Assembly (NCBI GenBank): GCA_024234955.1
Contig: JACKNK010000002.1
Location: forward strand, 744,001 to 808,000
Length of the DNA stretch: 64,000 nucleotides
Source of the DNA: Gammaproteobacteria bacterium
GTDB lineage: Bacteria; Pseudomonadota; Gammaproteobacteria; JACKNK01
Reading direction: 5' to 3'
The translations under genes and the position numbers were made by a program. The notes below the pieces were generated by a model. The model was given only the letters and a program-made list of their open reading frames with translations. It ran no database searches and was not told the origin of the DNA. Positions 35,401 to 43,435 of the stretch are shown piece after piece (the first letter of the stretch is position 1; each line of letters opens with the position of its first letter).

Positions 35401-36130
35401 TGGATGCGGCGCCCTGGAAGCCGTTGGCGGTGATATTGACTTCGTCGGTGGTCGTGGCGCTAACCACTTGGTATTGAGCGGTTGCGGGCGTCTTGAATAG
35501 AACGGTGCTTCGCGAGCGGCCTTTGGCGGTTGCATCCGCACTGCTCATCCAGGCCGCCCAATAAAGATATGCCGCCTTGACGGTCGCCCCTGATGGCAGG
35601 GCGAGGTCAGCAGTGGTGGAATTCGTGACCGGAGCGCCATTGGCTGCGACTGCCGCTGTGTCGACATCCAAAAAGTGCATGTAGAAGAAATGATTGTTCT
35701 GGTATCGCGGCAGGCCGCTGAGGTTGCTCGCGAGGCTGGTGGTGCAGTCGCTTGCACCGACTGCGTTGTCGGCGTCGTTGTTGTCAACGTCCTGGTCGTC
35801 GGTGGGGGCGGCACCGTCGAGGCCGCCAATGGCATGCGCGACGCCATCATTTTTGGCGTCGTACCCACCCGTCGATGAGGCGACATTCGATGCTGCACCG
35901 AGGTCGCCGGTCGAGCAGGACATCTGCGTGTTGCCAATCGCTTCAATACTGCCCTTTGCGGTCAACTGCTTGCGGATCTGAAAATTTCTGTCGGCGTTTG
36001 CGATGGGGGAAAGAACGCAACTCCCGACAATCAACGCCGTCATCAAGATACGTGTTGCGCGGGTTGCCGAATTTGCAAGCCGGCTCGACAGGGGTTGAGC
36101 CTTTGATACGGAAATACGTTTCTGATTCAT
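32432..36130 (-). CDS. DUF11/SdrD-like repeat surface protein with OmpA-like C-terminus
   Basis: 1232 residues. The signal peptide ends at SPIANA (~residue 47). Residues ~140-480 form a domain with VKAAYLYWAAWMS, a CYAGWTLVVMYED segment and a FDGLIEVG segment. Then come a DUF11 domain (from LEIAKSVTPSNAAIGETVTF, ~488), an SdrD-B-like domain (GRVWEDTNHDRVLNDNET, ~647), a carboxypeptidase-regulatory-like domain (~760), a second DUF11 (~903) and a second SdrD-like domain (FADTNGNAYQDLGERG, ~1033). The last ~100 residues resemble a degenerate OmpA-like peptidoglycan-binding domain. This suggests a periplasm-anchored or surface adhesin/scaffold. It is the first gene of a two-gene operon. Confidence 0.75.
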   Translation of the reverse strand: MNQKRISVSKAQPLSSRLANSATRATRILMTALIVGSCVLSPIANADRNFQIRKQLTAKGSIEAIGNTQMSCSTGDLGAASNVASSTGGYDAKNDGVAHAIGGLDGAAPTDDQDVDNNDADNAVGASDCTTSLASNLSGLPRYQNNHFFYMHFLDVDTAAVAANGAPVTNSTTADLALPSGATVKAAYLYWAAWMSSADATAKGRSRSTVLFKTPATAQYQVVSATTTDEVNITANGFQGAASSLCDGRTGDGLGTGVATKGTYPVYQSVADVTTLVAAAGNGTYKVGNIAGMDARDSEGTTASGYSEHTNCYAGWTLVVMYEDTANISQFRSLTLFDGLIEVGQNVTKTTTVSGFQTPNSGAYDTLAGFIVYEGDGRVPNDNTALANITQLNNDANPINNIWNSSNTRQTIGQTGTAATAFATRSPSDVNMFGFDIDTFNIPTPATNIGNGVTQFDISFTTSLDVYQPGAFFLVLPTETANLEIAKSVTPSNAAIGETVTFSVTVTNSGTTTATGVVMRDPKDDADSLTLSTPHTVLPSGLALTQVTTTQGTCAIKDTNGTVLHASSASLTGLTSNNENALVDCALGTIGPGGSVTIVMKATVGTAFLQGGKQRDYVNVASAQAQQGNPLEASGNTAAIKGEDVLLAGRVWEDTNHDRVLNDNETLRSGWIVNILDTRTGQVLATKTTDSDGRYSFTTNDISPGTYSLQFLSANGSTLSRAVSNNFNGSKPGDDTSSPGSIVSITLVDGNNIIEQNLPLDPSGIVYNSLTGNPVAGATVSMSGPPGFDPAIHLAVGQQNQVTGSDGFYRFDINQFAGAPAGIYTISVIPPAAFTFVSTNITPSGTLDVPSSVLIDPFLVVAGNTPNIAGITTYYLSFLFDGNDTNVVNNHIPLDPVSSANTPIIISKTTPKETVVKGDLVPYSITATNVDTTTYTNTAIVDTIPPGFKYVAGTATLDGARSEPTVNGRTLTWSPVNFALSQSHTIEMVLVVGTGVDLGKYVNSVQVNNALGTPISNVATATVLVVEDPIMDCSDIIGTVFADTNGNAYQDLGERGIPGVRVVTVNGLLITTDQYGRYHIACADIPKQDRGSNFILKLDERTLPTGYRLTSENPRVVRTTRGKLVKANFAAALMQVVRLQLDERAFVAGASELLPQWAEQGLKQVVNRLVAEGQLGLLRVVYWSKDNDTDLAERRVDWVIEQLESLWGSEDGRPPLTVEREIRSPEATGETP

Positions 36131-36345
36131 ACTTAAGCGAGACTCGTAGGTCGAGAGTCAATGACTGGTCGATTTAAAGAAAAGCGGGTGTGGGGATCGC
36201 TGGGCGGGTGTGTTTGACTTGTCCGGAATTGGTCCCGGGGATGCTATCGAATGCGTAAAAACCAGCGCGACCCAAGTTGTGGCAAAGAAGGTAGCCGTTT
36301 TAGCGGGGTAATATCAACTTTTTGGTCCTGTTTTAGATAAATTCT

Positions 36346-37506
36346 TTAGTTTGCCTGTTTGCCACGGTTTGCCAGGTAGATGAGAAGCCCTCGGGCCACG
36401 CCCGATGCTATTTTGCGAGCCCCAATCGTATTTGGATGCACATGGTCGAAGAAATATTCGGGGTTTCCGGAAAGGTTGGTCAGGTCGATGATGTGATCGG
36501 CTGGAAATTCTTCGTCCAGGATTTTGAAGACTTGGGCGAAAGCGTCTACATGCGCCCGATGATCGAAACCGTGAAAATCGTAGCGGCATCGGGCCTGCCA
36601 TTCGATGGGCAGGTCGGCGGCGACCAAGGTGGCCTGCTTCACGACGAATAACTCTGCGCCCATCAGTTGGGTGGCGCTCGCGATGAGGCGCATATTGTCG
36701 CGAAACACGTCCAGCGCGGCCGGGTTGAAATGGTCGCTCAGCGGCTTGCTTTCTGCGGTCTCGCCGCGCTGCTGCGACGACAGTCTCAGGCGTGCCTTGG
36801 TCAGCAACTGGGAGCGATGGATCCAGGCGTCGATCCAGAGCGGTTCGTAGAGCTTTCGGGTCTGTTCCTCGTGAAATCCCCAGGAGCCATCAGGCAGCGT
36901 TCGCCAGTTGACGATGTCGTCGCCTTTGTTGAAGTAATACATCTCGTTCCAGGCGTGGTACACGACCACGATGTCCGGTTTGAAAAAACGTATCCGGCTC
37001 CATAGCCGTCCGTAGGACTCGAACGAGCTGTATCCACTGAGTCCGGCGTTGATGAATTCGACCTTTCTTCCTGGAAGCTTGGCGCGTAATGCTTCGGCGA
37101 CCTGCCAGGGCCAGGTTTCCCGATCCGGGAGGTCGCCGCCCCAGGCACCGCCCGTGCCTGCGGTGGAGGATCCCCCGAGAAAGACGATACGCAGGGTGTT
37201 GGGGTCGTCGCGGGTTACCGGTAGGTCGGGGGTGGAGATGAATCCGTATCGATTCACGGTCTTCACGCCGTCCACGTAGGTGCCGGTCCGCCCCCGGTAG
37301 GCCGAGAATGCATCGACTTGGGCCCATGCCTGCATCCAGCTCTGGGTCTTCTTTTGGCCGGTTACCGCCAGCAGGTCGTCGTGAGGCTGGGTTTGGCGCA
37401 CCCAGTACTCGGCGACCGCGAACATCAGGCCGCTCACGGTGATCGTGACGAGAAAAAGGATCAGGGCACGACGAATTGGGCGTGCGGGATGCGTTCTGGA
37501 AGGCAT
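36346..37506 (-). CDS. Membrane-anchored SGNH/GDSL-type hydrolase
   Basis: 386 residues. One N-terminal helix (ALILFLVTITVSGLMFAVAEY) probably anchors it with the catalytic domain in the periplasm. Block I is GGSSTAGTGG with the nucleophilic serine (around residue 112), block II includes NAGLSGYSS, and the C-terminal catalytic pair is in DHVHPN. SGNH enzymes of this kind add or remove acetyl (or other acyl) groups on polysaccharides. It is the last gene of the arylsulfotransferase-like operon, 18 bp after the previous gene, with an AT-rich 215-bp gap behind it. The substrate is unknown; a surface glycan is likely by context. Confidence 0.8.
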   Translation of the reverse strand: MPSRTHPARPIRRALILFLVTITVSGLMFAVAEYWVRQTQPHDDLLAVTGQKKTQSWMQAWAQVDAFSAYRGRTGTYVDGVKTVNRYGFISTPDLPVTRDDPNTLRIVFLGGSSTAGTGGAWGGDLPDRETWPWQVAEALRAKLPGRKVEFINAGLSGYSSFESYGRLWSRIRFFKPDIVVVYHAWNEMYYFNKGDDIVNWRTLPDGSWGFHEEQTRKLYEPLWIDAWIHRSQLLTKARLRLSSQQRGETAESKPLSDHFNPAALDVFRDNMRLIASATQLMGAELFVVKQATLVAADLPIEWQARCRYDFHGFDHRAHVDAFAQVFKILDEEFPADHIIDLTNLSGNPEYFFDHVHPNTIGARKIASGVARGLLIYLANRGKQAN

Positions 37507-37524
37507 GGACTGGCCGTCGGAGGT

Positions 37525-38133
37525 TTAGGGAGGGGGGAGGCGTAAACGACGGTGGGGTGCGATCAGAAAACCGAGATTGCCGATCATGAAGCTCAGGTAA
37601 AAACCGGTTTCTAGATCGCTCAGATAGGGCCAGAAAGGGTTCTGGTCGTGCGTGTCCGGGCGGATCAGGATGTTGTTTGAGCCCGCATGGGGCCGGGTTT
37701 CAAACATCAGCATCGCGAAGCCGGTACAGCTCATCCGGCTGGTGCATAGCGCAAGCCGGACTGGCGCCGTCCGAGATGGCTGGGGCGGGAGGGTGGCACC
37801 GTCGGGATAAACCATCTGCCCGTCGGCGTTGCGTTCCCAGCGAAGCAGGGCGGCGTCCCCGGCGAGATCGACGACGAACAGCAGCGGTATAAGGCCCACG
37901 ATCACCCCAAGCCCATTGGCGAGGTTATAGCGCAGGACGGCTTTGGCGAGTTTTTTATAGCCGGTCAGCAAGGCCGGAAGTTGTTCTTCCTGGAGCAGAT
38001 CGGCACTGAGCTGTCGAAGTTGAAACCAGAAATTGTCTGGGGCGAACCGCTGCACGGCCCATCGCCAGGTTTTGGCGAACACGATCCCCAGGATGAAACC
38101 GACCAGGAGCGTGCTGACCCAGAGTGTGCTCAT
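37525..38133 (-). CDS. Membrane protein of unknown function, 202 aa
   Basis: I do not recognise the family. There is an N-terminal helix (LWVSTLLVGFILGIVFA), a charged region (~25-70), a second helix (LGVIVGLIPLLFVVDLAG) and a third near the C-terminus (FYLSFMIGNLGFLIA). The stretch between the last two, with two cysteines (LCTSRMSC), is probably periplasmic. Its start overlaps the stop of the small YVGPGAG protein by four bases, and the SGNH gene follows closely, so all are co-expressed. It may be a scaffold or accessory for the neighbouring arylsulfotransferase-like protein. Confidence 0.7.
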   Translation of the reverse strand: MSTLWVSTLLVGFILGIVFAKTWRWAVQRFAPDNFWFQLRQLSADLLQEEQLPALLTGYKKLAKAVLRYNLANGLGVIVGLIPLLFVVDLAGDAALLRWERNADGQMVYPDGATLPPQPSRTAPVRLALCTSRMSCTGFAMLMFETRPHAGSNNILIRPDTHDQNPFWPYLSDLETGFYLSFMIGNLGFLIAPHRRLRLPPP

Positions 38134-38360
38134 GGTGTGGGGTTATGGGTGTCGTTCGACGGCGGCTCTGCGGATTGCCGTCGCTTACGCGCACGCAGGA
38201 GCTTTATCGGGAGTAGCAGGACGCCAACGAGTGCGAGCACCAGGGCGACGATGATGGCAATCAGGCTGCCGATCATGCCCAGCCCGGCGCCGGGACCGAC
38301 GTAAGCATCGACGCTGGGGGAAAGGCTCAGCAGTGTCAGGATCAGGATTCTTGCTTTCAT
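38130..38360 (-). CDS. Small YVGPGAG membrane protein, 76 aa
   Basis: A signal-like N-terminus (MKARILILTLLSLSPSVDA) leads straight into YVGPGAGLG, then one long helix (~30-55) and a basic tail (RARKRRQ) that should face the cytosol. The YVGPGAG start directly after a cleavage-like site recurs in small proteins near envelope enzymes, as far as I recall. It overlaps both neighbours by four bases (ATGA-type junctions), indicating strict co-translation with the arylsulfotransferase-like protein upstream. It could be a membrane adaptor. Function unknown. Confidence 0.75.
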   Translation of the reverse strand: MKARILILTLLSLSPSVDAYVGPGAGLGMIGSLIAIIVALVLALVGVLLLPIKLLRARKRRQSAEPPSNDTHNPTP

Positions 38361-39814
38361 TGGGGGGCCGGGGATGTCGGGGTGATGCGATTCATCGGGA
38401 AGTCGGTGTTGTCAACATAGTGCGCGGTGAAGATTGCCAGACGGGCGATGCGGCGATCCTTGCCCATGTCGCCGACGAAGGGGCGGATGTCGTGCGTGTT
38501 TTCATATTCCCACACGCGCCTTCCGTCATGGCGATTGATTTCCATGAGGCGACCATCGCGGGTCAGTGCGACGAGCACTCGGGCGCCATCGGCGGAGAGT
38601 TCCAGGTGCCCGGTATCGTAACTGGTGAAGTGAATGTCGGCTGGGGTGTCGGGTCTGGGGAACAACACTTCGGGTTGCTGGGATGGATCCAGTGGCAGCG
38701 AGAGCAGCCGGCTTCCGCCTTGTTCGGACTGTCCTCCCTGGTTGTCGAAGACGAGAACACGGTTGTCGCCGATGAATCGCGGGCTGTGCTGCATGACCGA
38801 GTGGCCTTGCGAGAAGCGCTTGATCCGCCGTGTTTTTGGATCGACGACCGCGATCGCGTTGAGGGTGCGCATCGAGATCAGCAGGTCGCCGGCGGTCAGT
38901 CCGGGATAGTCGGGAGCCGCCTTCGCGCTCAGGATCTGAACGTTGTTGAGATGCGTCGGGTCGCAGCTGCGCATGGGGTTGTCGCGTTGCCGGAATTCCG
39001 GGCCCCGCGTGGCGAAGACGGAGCGGAATACCGCGCCGGCGTATCCGGAATCGACCAGGGCGTCGAGCACGGAGAATTCATCGATCAGGTTGCCGTCCGG
39101 ATCGAGTGTGGCGATGGTGTCTTGGTACAGCTCGAGCTGCTCGCATTCGAGGACGAGGTTGGTGTTCCCGAAACGATGCGGCAGCGGCAGCTTGCGAAGT
39201 CTCGGGGTAAGGATGCGGCCCGCTTCATCGACCGAGAACCAATGGTGCGCGAAGTTCTCCTTGGACCAAAGCAGCTTGGAGTCCTTGTCGAACTTCGCCA
39301 GGCCGATGCCGAATGGGTAGGTGTTGCGGCCTTGATAGCTGACCAGCAGGTCACCGTTCGGGTAGAGGTGCATCTGATACGGGGACAGACGATCAACCAG
39401 GTTCAACCCCTGGACGTGTTCGAGTCCGCCCCAGGGGATCTTGGGATCCACCTCCCAGGTGTGCAGAACCTTACCGTCACGATCCATCAGCCAGGCAAGG
39501 CAGCCATGTTCCGGGCAGAGTCGCCCGTAACGTAGGTGGCCGCCGCTGACCAGGATGCGTTCTTTTCCGGATGCGCCGCTGTGTAGGGTCACGCTCGGTT
39601 CGCCGGTGCCTTCCGGGTCGAAGAACTCGAACCCGACCGGATTGAATTGGCCCAGTTCCTCTGCGGCAGTCTGCCGCAGTGCCTTATAAGCGTTTTCTGC
39701 TTCCAAAATCAGTGAATTCGGCCACCAGCCAAGCCGGGTCGCGGCCACGCCGTAAGCAAACCCGAGAATGCAAACGCCAAGACTGAAAAGTAGCCAGGGG
39801 ATCAAACGTCCCAT
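38357..39814 (-). CDS. Arylsulfotransferase (ASST)-like membrane-anchored beta-propeller protein
   Basis: 485 residues from the ATG at 39814, preceded by AACGAGG; the longer frame upstream is unsupported. One N-terminal helix (LIPWLLFSLGVCILGFAYGVA) should hold it at the outer face of the inner membrane. The rest has the repeated blades of ASST-type propellers: GLLLMDRDGKVLHTWEVD-like strands, DPTHLNNVQIL, HSPRFIGDNRVLVFDN and the terminal REYENTH-like element (RVWEYENTHDIRPFV). True ASSTs move sulfate between phenols via a histidine; several histidines remain, but I cannot confirm the catalytic one. Downstream genes overlap it by four bases. Divergent from the Tat peptide/GMC operon. Confidence 0.75.
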   Translation of the reverse strand: MGRLIPWLLFSLGVCILGFAYGVAATRLGWWPNSLILEAENAYKALRQTAAEELGQFNPVGFEFFDPEGTGEPSVTLHSGASGKERILVSGGHLRYGRLCPEHGCLAWLMDRDGKVLHTWEVDPKIPWGGLEHVQGLNLVDRLSPYQMHLYPNGDLLVSYQGRNTYPFGIGLAKFDKDSKLLWSKENFAHHWFSVDEAGRILTPRLRKLPLPHRFGNTNLVLECEQLELYQDTIATLDPDGNLIDEFSVLDALVDSGYAGAVFRSVFATRGPEFRQRDNPMRSCDPTHLNNVQILSAKAAPDYPGLTAGDLLISMRTLNAIAVVDPKTRRIKRFSQGHSVMQHSPRFIGDNRVLVFDNQGGQSEQGGSRLLSLPLDPSQQPEVLFPRPDTPADIHFTSYDTGHLELSADGARVLVALTRDGRLMEINRHDGRRVWEYENTHDIRPFVGDMGKDRRIARLAIFTAHYVDNTDFPMNRITPTSPAPQ

Positions 39815-40001
39815 CAGATGCCTCGTTACCAAAACGTCAGTTGTGCGGAGTGGCGGTGATTTCGTGATCAGGATAGGTGGGGAATGCCTTGATGAGACCA
39901 ATTTGCCGGAAATCAGCCCAAATCCCATGAATAGCGAGCCTACAATGGGGCGTGACCGATAGGGTGTCTTGAATGCTGGAATTGTCGAATGAGGTTTCCG
40001 G

Positions 40002-40223
40002 ATGATTGAACTGTCGCGCCGGGATCTGCTGCATTGCGCCGGAGCGCTTGCCTTGTGTCCGACGGTCGTTGTGGCCAAGGGTGATCGTGTGTCCGCGATG
40101 TCCAAGCGGAATCCCGAGGGATCGTCTCGCGCCTTCCATCGGGAGGTGGACGGGCAGGATCTGTGTCTCGTCAACGGTTGGGTGGTCCAGGTGGACGATC
40201 TTGCCCGGGCGCGCCAGGAATGA
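40002..40223 (+). CDS. Short Tat-signal protein, 73 aa, coupled to the GMC oxidoreductase
   Basis: The N-terminus MIELSRRDLLHCAGALALCPTVVVA has a twin-arginine motif (SRRDLL), a hydrophobic core and a possible cleavage site near VVVA-KG. Only ~48 residues remain after it (including FHREVDGQDLCLVNGWVVQVDDL). The stop overlaps the GMC start (ATGA), so the pair is made together. A GAGGTTTCCGG ribosome-binding site supports the start. It may carry the oxidoreductase out by a hitch-hiker mechanism, as with small Tat subunits of other dehydrogenases. Its sequence gives no enzymatic clue. Confidence 0.7.
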   Translation: MIELSRRDLLHCAGALALCPTVVVAKGDRVSAMSKRNPEGSSRAFHREVDGQDLCLVNGWVVQVDDLARARQE

Positions 40224-41767
40224 TTGTCGATCTTGATCAGTCCACGGCGATCCTGGATGCCGGTACGCGTTACGACATCTGCATCTGCGGCAGTGGTTTT
40301 GCCGGGATCGCGTTGGCGCTGCGTCTGCCCTCATCCCTGAAGGTGCTCATTCTCGAAGGTGGCGGAGCCGGTTATGAGGAGCGGTCTCAGGCGGTATATC
40401 AAGGCCGCAATGTCGGCCACGCGTATTTCGACCTGAACGCGACCCGTTTGCGTCAGTTTGGTGGCACTTCGGCACTATGGAGCGGATGGTGCCGACCGCT
40501 GGACGATCGGGACTTCGTTTCGCAGGCGCATATACCGAACAGCGGTTGGCCGATCGGCGCAGAAGCGCTCGCCCCCTATCGTGCGCAGGCGGAGGCGTTT
40601 CTCGACGTGCGTGAACACCTGGCCGACTGGGGTCAGGCCATGCCTGATCTGTCCGACCTGCGCCGTATCGAATTCGCCTGGAGCAGTCCGACCTTGCGGA
40701 TTGCAGACCGGTATCAGGACACGTTGCGGGAAAGCCCGAACATCGATTGTCTGCTGAACGCCAATCTGACCGACATCCGGCTCAGTGACGATCTGTCCCA
40801 TGCGGTGAGCGTCGAGGTTCGCAACTATCAAGGCATGGTGCGGCAGATCGAAGTGGGAAATGTCGTGCTTGCCGCAGGGGGCCTGGAAAATCCGCGCTTG
40901 CTGCTGAACTTCAACAAGCAACGACCGGAAGGCTTGGGGAATGCGCATGATCTGGTCGGTCGCTACTTCCATGAGCATCCACATTTCATTGCCGGCAACT
41001 TCATCCTCGACGACGAGGTCGCGTATCGGCTTGCGCGTGCCCAGGCGCCGGGAACCCGCATCCTGTTGACCCAGTTTCTGACCCCGAGCGATGCCTTCAT
41101 GCGTCGCCATGAGACTTTGAATTTTGCGATGCGCGTGGTGCATACCAATAACAATCAAGGCCTTGATTTCAGCGACAAGCTGCGACGCTTGCTGTGCACC
41201 ACTTCGGTCACTCGCGCCGTGGGCGATGCCCTCGATAGCGATTCGCTGCACTGTCGTCAGGATCCGTTCTTTAACGGCGGTGACGCCTTGCGCGATGGCT
41301 ACATCAAGCTGGTGAGCGGGAGCGGCCCGAATCCGGACAGTCGGGTGACCCTGGATGATGAGCGCGATCAATTCGGATTGCGCCGGGCGCAGCTCGACTG
41401 GCGTTTGGGGGCGATCGAGAAGCGCACGTTCCGGGCTGCAATGATGGAAATCGCCCGGCAATTCGTCGCCCACGATCTGGGCCGGGTTCAGATCTACGAC
41501 TGGGTGCTCGACAAGGATGCCCCCTTTCCCGGCTTTCCTCAGGAGGTGGCGGGACATCACCACATGGGGACGACCCGTATGGCCGCCGGGCCGGAGACCG
41601 GCGTCGTGGATTCCGATCAGCGCGTATTCGGCATCGATAACCTGTTCGTTGCGGGCTGCAGTGTGTTTCCCTATGGCGGCCATGCCAATCCGACACTGAC
41701 CATCGTGCAGATGGCAATGCGGCTGGCCGATCATCTGGCACGTGTGTCAACACCATCGCGAGTCTGA
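40220..41767 (+). CDS. GMC-family FAD oxidoreductase
   Basis: 515 residues from the ATG at 40220, with CCAGGA just before it. The FAD-binding Rossmann motif GSGFAG (residues 24-29) sits in ICICGSGFAGIALALRL, followed by ILEGGGAGYE. VLAAGGLENPRLLL and the C-terminal GMC block with HHHMGTTRM (~446) and NPTLTIVQMAMRLADHL complete the fold. GMC enzymes oxidise alcohols, often sugars. It has no signal of its own but is coupled to the Tat peptide before it. Three GT-C-type membrane genes follow on the same strand, starting two bases after its stop. A role in modifying a lipid-linked or surface sugar is plausible. Confidence 0.88.
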   Translation: MIVDLDQSTAILDAGTRYDICICGSGFAGIALALRLPSSLKVLILEGGGAGYEERSQAVYQGRNVGHAYFDLNATRLRQFGGTSALWSGWCRPLDDRDFVSQAHIPNSGWPIGAEALAPYRAQAEAFLDVREHLADWGQAMPDLSDLRRIEFAWSSPTLRIADRYQDTLRESPNIDCLLNANLTDIRLSDDLSHAVSVEVRNYQGMVRQIEVGNVVLAAGGLENPRLLLNFNKQRPEGLGNAHDLVGRYFHEHPHFIAGNFILDDEVAYRLARAQAPGTRILLTQFLTPSDAFMRRHETLNFAMRVVHTNNNQGLDFSDKLRRLLCTTSVTRAVGDALDSDSLHCRQDPFFNGGDALRDGYIKLVSGSGPNPDSRVTLDDERDQFGLRRAQLDWRLGAIEKRTFRAAMMEIARQFVAHDLGRVQIYDWVLDKDAPFPGFPQEVAGHHHMGTTRMAAGPETGVVDSDQRVFGIDNLFVAGCSVFPYGGHANPTLTIVQMAMRLADHLARVSTPSRV

Positions 41768-41769
41768 CG

Positions 41770-43395
41770 ATGTCACGGAACCCGGCCAGTGATCCGCGAA
41801 GCCTTCGGGTTTCCCTTACCATTCTATGGGGGCTGATCGGCGCGGAATTGCTGGCCATTCTGGTCGCCAACGACGGGCAATTCCTGTTTACCCTGGATGA
41901 CCCCTATATCCACCTCGCGCTCGCGGAAAACCTCTGGCAGGGAAACTACGGCGTCAACGTTGGTGAGGTTTCCTCACCGGCCTCGAGCGTGTTGTGGCCG
42001 TTCGTGATCATGCCCTTTGCGCAATGGTCGGCAGCCTGGGTGGCGATACTCATCGTCAACACGATTGCGGCAAGCCTGACGGTGTGGGTGTTCTGGAAGT
42101 TCCTGGAAGGTCTCGCCGGCCCATCCTTTTTGCGGATCGGGGTGCTTCTTGGGCTGATGCTCGTGGGCAACGTTGTCGGCCTGGTGCTGACCGGCATGGA
42201 GCATTCCCTGCAGTTGCTGCTTTGCGTTTCGATCCTGTACGGGCTCCTTAAGACGTTGCGGGATGCGCAAACGCCTCGCTGGTTGCCGTGGGTAATGATC
42301 CTCGCGCCACTGATTCGCTTTGAATGTCTGGCATTGACCGTTCCCACGATGTTCGCGCTCGCTTTGAACGGGCAACGTCGCGATGCGGCGCTTGCGTTGC
42401 TCGGTACTGTGGCGACGCTTTCCGGATTCTCACTTTTCCTGGTGAGTCGCGGGATGGAAGAGCTGCCAGCGTCGGTGCTGGCAAAAACGATGCTGGAAAC
42501 ACCGTCCTGGTCGGAAATGGTGCTGACCCACATCGAATACAGCTTCGGAAAGCCAAGTGGGCAGTTGCTCGCCCTGTTGTTGTTGCCGCTGATCTACGGA
42601 TTGCGTTTCGGCTCGACGGTGGCGCGCACCCTGTCTGGTGTGGCGGTCGCCGGCGTGATCCTGCATCTGATGTTCGGCAACTTCGGCTGGTATGACCGTT
42701 ACGAAGCGTATGTACGCGTCAGCGCCGCAGCGGTTGCCGTGTTTGCCGGGTGGAATCGATTGGCCTCTTGGGCTGATCGGTTAGGGAGGTTTGGCGTCGC
42801 TGCTACCGTCGTTGCGTTGACGGCCATGATGGCGCCCGGTGCATGGTGGGTGCTTTTAAGTACGCCGCTGGCGGCGCAGGATCTCTATCGTCAGCAGTTC
42901 CAGATGCATCGCTTTGTGGTCGATTATTGGCGCCGCCCGGTCGGTATTAACGACCTTGGGCTCATCAGTTATCGAAATCCGGACTACGTTCTCGACCTGT
43001 TCGGTCTTACCTCGAACGATAGGCGCCTTGCGCGTATTACCCAACGTCCGGGATGGATGGAGGAAGCGGTGGCCAGACATGATGTGTACCTCGCGATGCT
43101 CTACGAGAAATGGTTTCCGGTGCTGCCGTCGAATTGGCGCAAGTTGGGGGATATGACCCTGCAACGCGAGCATATTGCGGTCGCATCCGGTCGCGTGGGC
43201 GTTTACGCGATCGGTGAAATTTGCGATAGCGAACTGCGTGCGTTGTTGGAAAAATTTGTTCCGACGTTACCAGAGGGGGCGTCGTTTGAATGGGCGACAC
43301 CCGATGTCGCCGATCATGAGCACAGGCAGCATTGCCCGGCTCCGAATCATGACCGCCTGAGCCGTCTCGGCATCCCGCGCAGCGGTCGAGGATAA
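41770..43395 (+). CDS. GT-C-type polytopic membrane protein (putative lipid-phosphosugar glycosyltransferase) 1
   Basis: 541 residues with about ten hydrophobic helices. The first periplasmic loop holds TLDDPYIHLALAENLWQG with an acidic DD, then GEVSSPASSVLWP, the pattern of GT-C enzymes that use polyprenyl-phosphate sugars. The C-terminal periplasmic part contains NPDYVLDLFGLTSNDRRLA, matching the DMLGLND motif of the next gene. It starts two bases after the GMC stop and is probably cotranscribed. The GT39/GT83-like assignment is by architecture only; sugar and acceptor are unknown. Confidence 0.7.
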   Translation: MSRNPASDPRSLRVSLTILWGLIGAELLAILVANDGQFLFTLDDPYIHLALAENLWQGNYGVNVGEVSSPASSVLWPFVIMPFAQWSAAWVAILIVNTIAASLTVWVFWKFLEGLAGPSFLRIGVLLGLMLVGNVVGLVLTGMEHSLQLLLCVSILYGLLKTLRDAQTPRWLPWVMILAPLIRFECLALTVPTMFALALNGQRRDAALALLGTVATLSGFSLFLVSRGMEELPASVLAKTMLETPSWSEMVLTHIEYSFGKPSGQLLALLLLPLIYGLRFGSTVARTLSGVAVAGVILHLMFGNFGWYDRYEAYVRVSAAAVAVFAGWNRLASWADRLGRFGVAATVVALTAMMAPGAWWVLLSTPLAAQDLYRQQFQMHRFVVDYWRRPVGINDLGLISYRNPDYVLDLFGLTSNDRRLARITQRPGWMEEAVARHDVYLAMLYEKWFPVLPSNWRKLGDMTLQREHIAVASGRVGVYAIGEICDSELRALLEKFVPTLPEGASFEWATPDVADHEHRQHCPAPNHDRLSRLGIPRSGRG

Positions 43396-43435
43396 CGATG
43401 ATGTTTTTGGGAATGAGTCACCATGAGGATCGGGC

